Below are positions 1 to 10,503 of a DNA stretch of 64,000 nt, piece by piece. The stretch comes from Antedon mediterranea (taxonomy: Eukaryota; Echinodermata; Crinoidea; Comatulida; Antedonidae), in the NCBI RefSeq assembly GCF_964355755.1, contig NC_092671.1:33933304-33997303 (forward strand). The letters are read 5' to 3'. The notes under the pieces were generated by a model that saw only the letters and a list, made by a program, of their open reading frames with translations, was not told the origin of the DNA and did not search any database. The position numbers and the translations under genes were made by a program. How positions within the stretch are numbered: position 1 is the stretch's first letter; every line of letters starts with the position of its first letter.

Positions 1-360
1 CAAATGATGTTCGCGATTTGTAGATGAGATAGATGTAAATATTGCTAATAAATAAAAGATTAAATAAATAGATAAATTAAATAACGTCTGTAGATGTAAA
101 TAGAGGTAAACATTGTTAATGAATAAATTATTAATACATAGATAAATTAAATAACGTTTGTAGATGTAAATAAAAAGGTTTCAATTTGAATGATGAATGT
201 AAACATTTGTATATGCGTTTTTGTTTTAAAAATAAAAGGATTGAATTGAAAAACAGTGTGAAACGAGTTTGTTTTGCATTACATTAACGTATCTATGTTT
301 TGTTTTTAAATATATGTAAATATTTGTGTATATGTTTTTGTTTTAAAATAAAAAGATTGA
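1..360. repeat. Degenerate AT-rich tandem repeat
   Basis: Related units recur in tandem. The string GATAAATTAAATAACGT appears near 71 and again near 141 (about 70-bp period). A second unit containing ATATG followed by TTTTTGTTTTAAAA appears near 210 and 329 (about 118-bp period). The second unit resumes after 1173, so the element at 370-1172 interrupts this array. No gene is seen here. Confidence 0.55.
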
Positions 361-369
361 ATGATCATT

Positions 370-1172
370 GGCCCTGTTTCTGCTGCCAACTAAATACCGT
401 ATATTATACGGTATTTTTTGAATACCGTATATATACGGTATATTTTTGGCAGCAGAAACTGCGCTCTTAAAAAATATACCGTATTTTGTATACCGTATTT
501 TCCCCACAAAATTTGTGGATAAAATACGGTATTTACAAATTTATACCGTATTTTTTGTACCCGTTTCTGCTGCCAATAAAAAATACCGTTTTTTTTTTTT
601 ACATGACAAAAGGTCAACATTCGTGTTTTTATTTTCTGTCGCTGTCAGCTGTTTTACACACGTGTATATATATATTCGGCGAAAATGAGGAGCGAAGACG
701 TCACAGTTTTACTAAATAAATTTGTGTGGGGAAGTTAAAATGTCTGGCGAACTAAAAGGTAATAAAAGGGACAACCACATTTATAAAGACATTTCTAAAA
801 AAATAAAGCAGGAGTATGGAATAGACTTGTCTCCAAAGCAAGTAAACTCAAAGCTGAAGAGCCTGCGAAAGCAGTACAACATTGCAAAATACAATAACTC
901 GGGGAGGGAACGAATTAATTGTCCCCATTACGATGTTTTCTGTGCTCTCACAACATCTCTATCACTAGGGCTAGGCTGTTGAAAGTGAGACGTAAAACTT
1001 CCATCATCAAATAAATGAATGGCAATTTGGGTAAAAAAGATGAAATTTAACACGACCACCCAAGAAGTATTGTTAGCAGAAACGGGGTACTAAAAAATAC
1101 GGTATAAAAAATACCGTATTTTATACCGTATTTTTATACCGTATTTTGAGCAGTTGCAGCAGAAACAGGCCC
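370..1172. mobile_element. PIF/Harbinger-like non-autonomous DNA transposon
   Basis: The left end reads GGCCCTGTTTCTGCTGCC and the right end, reversed, GGGCCTGTTTCTGCTGC, so the termini are inverted repeats. ATT flanks both sides (367-369 and 1173-1175), a 3-bp duplication as in PIF/Harbinger. The interior has about ten copies of ATACCGTAT in both orientations, at 395-600 and 1095-1145. Terminal-like sequence recurs near 449 and 561, suggesting self-insertion or subterminal duplication. The Myb/SANT-like remnant inside supports the Harbinger assignment, because that superfamily carries a Myb-like partner gene. No transposase is left. Confidence 0.6.
685..960 (+). pseudogene. Myb/SANT-like DNA-binding domain remnant (Harbinger partner type)
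   Basis: The frame opening at 722 reads through KIKQEYGIDLSPKQVNSKLK and then QYN, a conserved Gly-Arg, and PHYDVF. This is the helix 2-helix 3 pattern of trihelix/MADF-like Myb domains found in Harbinger partner proteins. A segment starting at ATG 685 (MRSEDVTVLLNKF) resembles helix 1 but is in another frame and ends at TAA before 740, so a frameshift separates helix 1 from helices 2-3. It lies inside a TIR element with a 3-bp duplication and is read as the decayed accessory gene of that transposon. The tryptophans usual in helices 1 and 2 are not all visible, so the exact subfamily is open. Confidence 0.5.
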
Positions 1173-1513
1173 ATTGACAACAGTGTAAAGTGAGTTTGTA
1201 TGTTATTTTTCCCGTCAGAAACAAATAGAATATTTACAAAATATATCAAAATATAATGCTTATAAAACATTTAAAAAAAAGTTAAACTAATATTAATAAC
1301 ATACTGTTTTTACAATATTTATTTAAATATAATGATTATTATATAAAATCATTTTTAAATAAACACATCAAAAATAATAGAGACTACACTTCGATCTTTA
1401 ATTAGAGCTACAGTGTACAGTACTGCATTGATCGGCGTTCCATAGAAATCGCCGGAAGTTCGATTTACCGGAAGCGCGACCGAAATGAAACGCGACCGAG
1501 ATGATCCGATACC
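1173..1513. other. Unannotated AT-rich stretch
   Basis: After the right ATT of the Harbinger-like element the tandem unit of 1-360 resumes briefly. AT-rich sequence follows, then a short GC-richer stretch with repeated GCGACCGA near 1485-1505. No gene, hairpin or recognised repeat end was found. Confidence 0.4.
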
Positions 1514-3601
1514 GACCAGGACACCCTAGCTAGAATACGGGTCAACTCGTACCAATGGCTGCCAACTCGTACCCATCAGGCATCATGGATGGGCTAGAAT
1601 ACTACTTACAGGTTAGGTTAGCCTAGCTGGGCTAACCTACCTCACCTCTCACATGTCCTGAAAAGTAGGCCGAAAATGCGACCGAAATTACTGAAGCCCA
1701 GCAACCAACCAACCAGGCCTACTTAATTTAAAATTAACTCTATAGGCCTAGGCTAGCTAGCCCGGGCCGCGATTTTTTTTTTCGTACATAAGTTGGGGAC
1801 CCCCTCATGAAACGTCACAAAATCAACATGAATAATTCATCAGTTAAATTTTCTTGTTCCGTGTGCACCCAAGCGTATAGCAACAAGAAGTGATTACACA
1901 AGTGCGGTACGATTCTAGGCCTATCTCCGCTGTTGAAGAATAGCGTTTTGTGTGGATTGTCGAAATAATCGGCCTTTAGTTTATGGTGTTTTTAATATAA
2001 TTTATTACTAAAGAATTACATGTTAAAATTATAGTTTCTATTAATACTATTAGGCCTAATTATTAGTCTCTAAACCCATGTCTATTCTAGTATAGTAGTA
2101 GCTGTGTGGATGTGTGTGACGTGTGTGTGTGTTAGGTATGACCAAAGATAGTTACACTATCTTTGGTAATAGTTACACTATCTTTGGTATGACACAATCC
2201 GAGTAATAAGTCAGCACAATTAAACAATAAACATTACACAAAAATACATTTTTTATTCTCGTGGGTCAAATCTTCCCATCTCATGTGTTCATATACGCGC
2301 ATTTTTAAAGTTCCTTTGAGTACATTGCATATTGTTTGATAATTGATAGCAGAATTAAAAAAATACAGTACACAAATTATACACACTCTTTATTCTTGTG
2401 GGTCTAAGCTTTCTTTGGGCTATGTCCAAGAACACTTGGGTGCACACGGAACAACAACTGCGATACGATTCTTTCTACAATAATAGGCCTAGGATTCTAG
2501 GTCAATTCACGTGATTGCCTTCGCGCACTCTATTCTTCACACACACGTCCACTATGCAAAATGTGTCGAGGCTAATCCACAGCTAGGCAAAACATTAAAC
2601 TAACCCAAAGACACAAGTCACACACACCGTACCCACACAGCTACTACTAGAATATACAGGGGTTTAGAGACTAGTAATTAGGCCTAATAGTATCAATAGA
2701 AACTATAATTTTAACACGTAATTCTTTAGTAATAAACTATATTAAAAACACCATAAACTAAAGGCTGATTATTTCGACAATCCACACAAAACTCCGCTAT
2801 TCTATTATGAAATCGCACGCCGCAACAACAGCGGAGATAGGAGGCCTAGAGAATCGTACCGCACTTGTGTAATCACTTCTTGTTGCTATACGCTTGGGTG
2901 CACACGGAACAAGAAAATTTAACTGATGAATTATTCATGTTTATTTTGTGACGTTTCATGATGGGGTCCCCAACTTATGTACGAAAAAAAAAATCGCGCC
3001 CGGGCCTAGATAGATTAATTAGTGATCCGTAGTAGTGGGCTAACACCTTTGGCTCTACTACGAGGCCTTTTTATGCTCATAGGATAGCTTTTTTGCGGCG
3101 TACCTAATCTAGGCCTATGCCTATCTAGGCCAGATTTCCCATTCTCGCAGGACTATAGCCTATGCTCTAGTAGTGGGGCTAGTGGGTGTACCCTGGTCGA
3201 CTCGTACCCATGCCAACTCGTACTTAACTTCCTACCCACCCCCTCATACCACCCAAATAATTGGTTGATTTCACGCTAGTAGGCCTAGCCTAGCTACGAT
3301 ATTCATTATGCCCTGCTAAAAAGGTAGATGAGCTACTAAACTAATTACGTAATTCGTACAATAATTGACTAGGCCTAGGCCTTTCGTGCATGGCAATACC
3401 ATAACCTGTGCTACTATACTATTCTGGTTGCCGAGTGGATTTTATATTGAATATAGCCTATAACGTTACAAATTGTCTCCAGATAGGAACCTAATGACAG
3501 CGATATCGTGTATTAAAAGTACTTAATACAGTCAGATAGGTCTCTGGTAGACTGTCAATAGTCTTCCACGTTGAATGTACTAACAGCTACAGAATCGGGT
3601 G
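1514..3601 (+). mobile_element. Truncated arm of foldback family X (copy A)
   Basis: This stretch matches, in the same orientation, the right arm of the giant foldback at 19346-22597, and matches in reverse the left arm at 8149-8970. It ends with the family terminus CAGAATCGGGTG at 3590-3601. Its inner part and second arm are missing. It carries MULE-like element FB1 (1769-2997). The sequence after 3601 belongs to Helitron-like element Y, so copy A inserted into Y. No coding content was recognised. AGGCCT palindromes are frequent. Confidence 0.7.
1769..2997. mobile_element. FB1: MULE-like foldback element with 9-bp target duplication
   Basis: Both ends are inverted copies beginning GCGATTTTTTTTTTCGTACA, and inverted similarity runs inward about 370 bp on each side with a loop of roughly 480 bp. 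The 9-mer GCCCGGGCC flanks the element on both sides (1760-1768 and 2998-3006). The related arms at 8700 and 19610 lack the insert. A second copy (FB2, 18155-19345) lies in opposite orientation with its own 9-bp duplication. Long TIRs with 9-bp duplications fit Mutator-like elements. No transposase is present. Confidence 0.7.
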
Positions 3602-4462
3602 CAAACAGGGGTGTTTTCCGATCGTGGTATACACTGTCTAATGGATGTCAATCTTGAAAAATACCCGCAACAAAAATTCGAGGAGGCTTCGCATTTTCCT
3701 ATCTCCTCCTACGATAATTGTTTTTAATAGCTGAAAACCGGTTGAACAGCTCGAGTACAGTATCATGATGTTGAAGACAGGCCGATTTTCTTAAAAAAAT
3801 ACTATTTTGATAGATTTAATATACGTTTATACAAATGTATTGATTTGCGATGAATGGAACATTCCAATCTCTGTTCCACAAGTGTCTATTCCCTCAGGCG
3901 TCGTAAAGGAAAGTACTGTATACTCATAACAGAAATTCGATCCATTTTTTTTTCAATCTGTGCTGCAGAGGTTGGATATAATTTTTTTTTTTACGGATAA
4001 TGAGCTGGTGCTAGCGTTTTCAGTCGCCGTATATTATGTACAAATCTTTATTATTGCAGTTAAACCACCCATATCATCACCCTTCCCTCACTGGCATGAG
4101 TAGCGTTGTAAAGCCATAGTAGAGCCTGATAGGCCTACGGTGCATCATATGCCCTAAACGCAAAACAACTTTGGTGGGTAGGGTAGGAACCAACTTAAGT
4201 ATGAATTGGCTCTAAGAAACAATTGAAAACCAACAATTGGTCTCATTTTGTGACAAGTTTCTCTTTCGGAAGTAATTCCCAGGGTGCTAATTTTAGTTGA
4301 GTACATAAATCAGTGTCTATTTATTTGTTTCTGTAAACGACATGTATTATTGTACGTACATTTGAAATTGTCAGTTTTTTAACGCTGAAATTATTATGTA
4401 TTCGAGAACCATCTGTGGGCACGACCTAGATGGTACGCGAGCGAAGCGAGCGTACCATCTAG
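3602..4462 (+). mobile_element. Helitron-like element Y, copy A (3' part)
   Basis: It matches in reverse the complete copy at 10504-11820. It ends in a hairpin whose stem is GGTACGC/GCGTACC around GAGCGAAGCGA, then ATCTAG, with T next (4463). Hairpin plus CTAG followed by T is the Helitron 3' terminus. Its 5' part is cut off by the X arm at 1514-3601. It interrupts LINE-A at 4463. No Rep/helicase coding is seen, so it is non-autonomous. Confidence 0.65.
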
Positions 4463-4463
4463 T

Positions 4464-4725
4464 ACAATCATAATTAACTATAAAATTACACAGCAGAGAA
4501 TGGGAACTATGAGTGCTCACAACATGGTCTAACCAAATTGTGGTACTGTAAGCATCACTAAAATAAGTAAACGTATCTGAGTATTGACCAAAGTATTCCA
4601 AATCAGATAATAACCAAGTTATACTCAGTCAAACTCTTCAACAATACTTTCAATTTTACCTAAATATTGTAAATATTCACCAAAGTTGTCGTCGCATTCA
4701 TAGGGTAAGTACAGGTTAACAAATA
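4464..4725 (-). pseudogene. LINE-A apurinic endonuclease, C-terminal part
   Basis: On the minus strand, 4725 down to 4626 reads FVNLYLPYECDDNF and then EYLQYLGKIESIVEEF, ending in TGA. After a frame change the strand reads SDTFTYFSDA and TIWLDHVVSTHSSHS, then NYDC at 4464. These are the C-terminal strands of an APE-type LINE endonuclease, including the TWLDH/STSSAHS-like block. The segment continues in frame from 22598-22765 once the composite insertion 4726-22597 and one copy of ACAAATA are removed. At its other end it is cut by Helitron-like Y. A segment around the expected GDFN motif is missing. Confidence 0.75.
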
Positions 4726-5374
4726 CACCCGATTCTGTAGCTGTTAGTACTAGCAGGGTTGCTAACTTCCATTTTTTATGAAGATTGTGCATTTTGTAAC
4801 AAAAGCACCAAATTTGGCACAAACCTTCTTTAGGGTATATCTAACAATCCTAGAAGGGGTGCCCACAAATCGGAACAATTTAACGACGTCATTTGGACCA
4901 CGCCCTTTTTTTAGTATTACGTAATTAGGTGAAAACTTAATTCTTCGTATATACATACCAAGTTTGGTATCAAATTAAAACTCATGACATGTACATTACA
5001 ATACACGCATAAAAAAATATATGATTTCTCTTCAGACGGAATATATAGGTCAAATAATGTCATTTTCTGTCATATTGAAGGGGATTTCAATCAAATATTG
5101 AGCTATGTTATGAACATTGTAGTTATAAGAACAACAACATTCATTTTTGTAATAGAACTACTAATATATATTTATCCTGTATCAGTTACTTTCCTTTAAC
5201 ATAATATTAGGAACCACTGAAAAAAAGTATATAAAACATATACTGTATCAAACTTGGCTCAATAATCACTGGACTAAGTAAACAGACTGACAATTATGGC
5301 GTTAGCATCCATAACAATACATGGAGGTGATTATCAACTTTACTTTATGAAATTATTTATCTGGAAACAAACAC

Positions 5375-5530
5375 TTAAAATGGTACAGAGTTGCTAGATG
5401 ACGAACAAGTTCCACGGCATGGGTAACAAAGACCAGTGCAATAAAGACCTGCTGAACGGCACTTGCAGTTCCCTGAGCAATGCAGGCAACCCATTCCTCG
5501 ATAATTGTTCAAAACGTCTGGCCTTGGATG
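5375..5530 (-). pseudogene. Antisense duplicate of the P1 gene's C-terminal coding segment
   Basis: On the minus strand this reads CSGNCKCRSAGLYCTGLCYP then CRGTCSSSSNSVPF, the cysteine-rich tail expected at the 3' end of the gene at 5490-7490. It is the left TIR counterpart of 7370-7490, and its reading frame is better kept than the right copy, where a TAG follows CSGNCN near 7430. The left TIR thus stores a less damaged version of the tail than the gene itself. Confidence 0.65.
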
Positions 5531-7490
5531 CTCGAGATTGTGCCAATGAAAGTGCAGTAGTGACAGTTCGTACAATTCAGGATGTAGGTACTCTACCCAG
5601 TACCAAAAATATTTCAAGGAAGTTATTCTCGACAGAAGTGTTGCAATTCAACAAGCCATCCAACAGAATAAGCTGCCGTTGTTCAACACACCATGATCAA
5701 AATCAGTGTCCAAAACAAAGCAACAAGTTAAGAGTTTAAAAAGTGACTGCAGCCTATTCAGTCGACTGTATATTGCAAGTCAATCTCGTGATGGAGATTT
5801 GGAAGACTTCTTCATGCATGAAAACCAGCCATGGCCACCCTCTTTGGCAGTAAATGGAAAGCTTCGACTACCAACTAAGAATTCTGAGTTGCTACAGCAT
5901 TTGGAGACTGAAGGCCAGCCTGAACCTCCTACATATTTTGACGTAAAGGTGTTTGATGGAGCTGCTATTGTCCATGCTCTTTCCAGCAACCATGCATTTA
6001 CATTTGATGACTACGGTGATAAGGTGAGTACATTTCTTTGCATTCAGGATTGTATCTATTGTTTAACCACCACATAATTAGTCACTTCTATATGCGGATC
6101 GTTATTCTTGTATCATTTGTATGGCAGGTCTTTCTACCGTGGACCAGACAGCAGCTGCAGAATAGTAACAGAATTGATATAGTGTGGGACACTTACAGAA
6201 CAGATAGTCTTAAGCAGTCTACAGGAGAAAAAAGAGGAAAAGGGGTCAGGAGGAAAGTTGGGGGACAAACAAAGATTCCAGGGAATTTTTCAGACTTTCT
6301 GAAAGATCCAGTAAATAAAGAGGAGTTATTTAACTTTTTAACTACAAAGGTGTCTACCCATGATTACTCTGACTGCATCAGGTAAGTTTTATTGTGATAC
6401 ATACTAATTTATTTTGTTTGTAACCAAACGATTAATTTACTTATACAGTTTCATACCAATAGTTAATTAAAAAGGCATATTAAATTAGTAAGTAATTCTT
6501 GATATAATGTCCTGTAGGCGAGTCTGTTGTATGTTGACATCTACTCAACCTATGTCAATCTGCGACCATGAAGAGGCCGACTCCAAGATGTGCATTCACA
6601 TTGATGATGCCTTAAAGAAAGGTAGCAGGGTTATTTTGGTGCGTACAGTTGATACTGATGTCATTGTTATCCTGGTTGGTATTTTCTGCAATCTAATAGC
6701 CTGTTATCCTGGTACGTGTATCTGGGTCGCATTTGGCATGGGTAAACACTTCCAATATTTTAATATAAATACAATCTGCAATAACCTAGGAGAGGATAAG
6801 TCAAGAGGGCTGCCAGTTTTTCATGCATTTACTGGGTCCGATACTACATCCCAGTTCTTCGGAAAAGCAAAACACTCCGCATGGGAGACGTGAAACTCAT
6901 TTCCAGCAGTCACAGAAGCCTTTCTTTTCATGGCACATCACCCTTTCAAATCTCTAGGAGTCAACTCATCTCAATTCCAGTTGCTAGAGGGGTTTACATG
7001 TCATCTATACGACAAGACAAGTACTTTAAGAAGTGTTACTAAGCTAAGACAAGATCTTTTTTCAAGAAAGGCACGGACAATGGACAACATTCCTCCTACA
7101 CAGGTAAGGGGAGCTTCCATATAATTGTCAATTGTCGTTTAATAATTTATTATCAGGTTCATGTTTTTCTTTCATTAAAAGGTAACACCAATCTTTAAAT
7201 TGTTTATTGCAGGATGCACTTTTACAGCATTCCAACAGATCCTTATACCAAGCAAGCATTTGGACCACCAGTCTACAGCCACAGCAGAATGCTCCATCAC
7301 CAGAAGACTTTGGTTGGACTAAAACCGGCAGTACATGGACACCAGTCTGGACAATACTACCTGAAGCATCCAAGGGAATTGCTAAAGTGTGGCTGCAAAA
7401 AGTTGCCTTTTTGCTCAGGGAACTGCAATTAGTGCCATTCAGCAGTGCACTGGTCTTGTTACCCATGCCGTGGAATTTGTTCGTCATCTA
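5490..7490 (+). pseudogene. PIN/FEN-like nuclease-signature protein with Cys-rich tail (broken, four exons)
   Basis: Sequence resembles a large uncharacterised protein family abundant in invertebrate genomes. Exon 1 (about 5490-6023) holds SLFSRLYIASQSRDGDLEDF and a HENQPWPPSL block. Exon 2 (6128-6381) holds RKVGGQTKIPGNFSDFLKDP. Exon 3 (6518-7103) holds CDHEEADSK, VRTVDTDVIVIL, WVAFGMGKHF, VFHAFTGSD and YDKTSTL. Exon 4 starts at 7213 with SPEDFGWTK and LPEASKG, then a tail with CGCK and CSGNCN. All three introns have GT/AG borders (6024-6127, 6382-6517, 7104-7212). The EEAD, TVDTD and TGSD blocks recall the acidic metal site of FEN/PIN nucleases; that function is inferred. Damage: a frameshift near 5590, TGA near 5694, TGA at 6891 where the family has Trp, and a frameshift near 7385. 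Confidence 0.7.
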
Positions 7491-9196
7491 GCAACTCTGT
7501 ACCATTATAAGTGTTTGTTTCCAGATAAATAATTTCATAAAAGTAAAGTTGATTATCACCTCCATGTATTGTTATGGATGCTAACGCCATAATTGTCTGT
7601 CAAATGGTCTTTTGTCTGTTTACTTAGTCCAGTGGTTATTGAGCCAAGTTTGATACAGTATATGTTTTATATACTTTTTTTTCAGTGGTTCCTAATATTA
7701 TGCTAAAGAAAAGTAACTGGTACAGGATAAATATATATTAGTACTATTACAAAAATAAATGTTGTTGTTCTTATAATTACAATGTTCATAACATAGCACA
7801 ATATTGGCACGTTTTGATTGAAATACCCTTCGATATGACAGAAAATTACATTATTTGACCTATATATTCCGTCTGAAGAGAAATCATATATTTTTTATGT
7901 GTGTATTGCAATGTACATGTCATGAGTTTTAATTTGATACCAAACTTGGTATGTATATACGAAGATTTAAGTTTTCACCTAATTACGTAATACTAAAAAA
8001 AGGGCGTGGTCCAAATGACGTCTTTAAATTGTTCCGATTTTTGGGCACCCCTTCTAGGATTGTTAGATATACCCTAAAGAAGGTTTGTGCCAAATTTGGT
8101 GCTTTTGTCACAAAGTGCACAAAAAAAGTGCTAAGTTACCCTGCTATACACTCAACGTGGAAGACTGTCGACAGTCTACCAGAGACCTATCTGACTGTAT
8201 TAAGTACTTTTAATACACGATATCGCTTTCATTAGGGGCCTATCTGGAGACAATTTGTAACGTTATAGGCTATATTCAATATAAAATCCACTCGGCAACC
8301 AGAATAGTAGCACAGGTTATGGTATTGCCATGCAAGAAAGGCCTAGGCCTAGTCAATTATTGTACGAATTACGTAATTAGTTTAGTAGCTCATCTACCTT
8401 TTTAGCAGGGCATAATGAATATCGTAGCTAGGCTAGGCCTACTAGCGTGAAATCAACCAATTATTTGGGTGGTATGAGGGGGTGGGTAGGAAGTTAGGTA
8501 CGAGTTGGCATGGGTACGAGTCGACCAGGGTACACCCACTAGTCCTACTACTAGAGCATAGGCTATAGTCCTGTGAGAATGGGAAATCTGGCCTAGATAG
8601 GCATAGGCCTAGATTAGGTACGCCGCAAAAAAGCTATCCTATGAGCATAAAAAGGCCTCGTAGTAGAGCCAAAGGTGTTAGCCCACTACTACGGATCACT
8701 AAATAATATATCTAGGGCTAGCTAGCCTAGGCCTATAGAGTTAATTTTAAATTAAGTAGGCCTAGCCTAGGCCTGGTTGCTTGGTTGCTGGGCTTCAGTA
8801 ATTTCGGTCGCATTTTCGGCCTACTTTTCAGGACATGTGAGAGGTGAGGTAGGTTAGCCCAGCTAGGCTAACCTAACCTGTAAGTAGTATTCTAGCCCAT
8901 CCATGATGCTTGATGGGTACGAGTTGGCAGCCATTGGTACGAGTTGACCCGTATTCTAGCTAGGGTGTCCTGGTCAACCCGTACCCAAACCAACCCGTAT
9001 ATGTAATATAAATATACTTTTAATAGCATTAAACATGGGTACAGGCGCGCCAGCCCATGATGAGTACGAGCCAGCCCATGATGTGCAGGAGTGGGCCAAC
9101 ATTTTGGGTATGAGTAAACCAAAATTTGGGTACGTTGTTGGCATGGGTACGTGTTGACCTGTATCCTTCTAGCTAATCTTACTAGGCCTAGAGTAG

Positions 9197-10286
9197 GGGT
9201 GTCACGAAACCTCAGACCACGAAAGCTCAGACCCCCTAAGACCTAAGATCACGAAAGCTAAGACCCAACACCTAAGATTACAAATACTAAGATATACTAC
9301 AGCTTAAAAACAATACTTGTTTATCCATACATAATTTTAAACACAGTAGGTTTCATTTATTACCATAAATATAATTTAATACTACCGCAAAACATAGATA
9401 AACTCACATTATTTTCGCCCGTTGAGTAAATGTAAATTTTTTCTTTACAACAAACAAACTTGACGGGTTGTTTGTTGGTATATATTTACTCCATTGTGTT
9501 GGTTCAGAGGATGTTTTTCTTACGCACCTGCCTTTCTTGTATTTTGACTCCAAATTTGTTGACTAACTTTATCCTGAACACCACACTTTAAAATTAGGAC
9601 TTATAAGTACTTTCAGAAGGAGAAACACATAATAACAAATAAATAAATCCTTTAAATTGATGATTTTACAGATGTGTTTCTTTGTACTGTATACTGTAAT
9701 GACAATGTAACTCCTCGAGCTCACCATGCTCAATGTTTTTGTTTCTATGGAGCGCCAAAAGAGCAACAATAATAGTACAAGTATAAAAACAGAAAGAAAA
9801 CGAAACAAAAAAACTTATCATGATTTTTTAATTAAAATTTATTTGCCAGTATTGATTTCTTCGTACTTGCATGATTATACTATTATCATTACAATTTTAA
9901 TTTTACATTGTTCCATCCACACTGTAGATGGACTCCACAGAGTTTTCAGCCCTCTATATAATTTTTGCTCTTTTGACGTTCCATAGAAACAAAAACATTG
10001 AACATGGCCCATGGCCTACTGTACTGTTCTGTAGGCTAGTCATTTTGTGTGCGAGAAAAACGTCTGTAAAATCATCAATTTAAAAATGTATTTGTTACTT
10101 TTTATGTGATTCTTTTTCATGAAAGTGCCAATTCTAAGGTGTGGTATTCAGAATAAATGTTGGGAGTTAAAATACAAGGCAGGTGCGAAAGATAAATATT
10201 TGTAATCTTAGGTGTTGGGTCTTAGCTTTCGTGATCTTAGGTCTTAGGGGGTCTGAGCTTTCGTGGTCTGAGCTTTCGTGACACCC
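9197..10286. mobile_element. M1: MULE-like palindromic element with 10-bp target duplication
   Basis: The element begins GGGTGTCACGAAACC and ends with the inverse CGTGACACCC. CCTAGAGTAG flanks both sides (9187-9196, 10287-10296). The corresponding place in the other X arm (17925-17934, reverse strand) has one uninterrupted copy of this 10-mer. TIRs are about 115 bp and contain repeated CTCAGACC/CACGAAAGCT motifs. An inner palindrome lies at about 9650-10090. TIRs plus 9-10-bp duplications fit non-autonomous Mutator-like elements. No protein is recognised; small open frames inside are not supported. Confidence 0.75.
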
Positions 10287-10503
10287 CCTAGAGTAGAGTA
10301 GGTCTATGCTATACCCAGACCGGTTACAATAATGGTCTATTCATTCTGTTTATACTGTAGCTTTATTGATAGCTGGGTTGGGGCGGCTTTTTCTCATTCT
10401 AAAACAGATTTCCTTATCATAATAAAATAATATATGAATTTAAATGTAATATTGTATACATAATATTAGTAATTGCCATTGCATTTATTATAATTATATA
10501 TTA

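Larger units (their letters stand above)
4750..8146. mobile_element. P1: TIR transposon carrying a PIN/FEN-like gene, TA target duplication
   Basis: Ends are CTAGCAGGGTTGC (left) and, reversed, TAGCAGGGTAAC (right). Inverted similarity extends about 780 bp inward from each end. TA flanks both sides (4748-4749, 8147-8148). The empty site is visible in X copy A, where the same flanks join at a single TA (3578-3579). The right TIR includes the 3' coding end of the internal gene, so the left TIR carries an antisense copy of that segment (about 5395-5530). TA duplication occurs in Tc1/mariner-type elements, but I see no DD(E/D) transposase. Confidence 0.65.

Noticed and set aside
4371-4822. Separate small host genes on the minus strand
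   Set aside because: The frames are pieces of the LINE-A endonuclease that continue in frame across the X insertion.
4750-8146. Calling P1 a Tc1/mariner element from its TA duplication
   Set aside because: No DD(E/D) transposase is present, the TIRs are very long, and the encoded protein belongs to a different fold class by its motifs.
9726-9986. 86-codon frame in M1
   Set aside because: It overlaps an internal palindrome of a non-autonomous element and has no recognisable domain.
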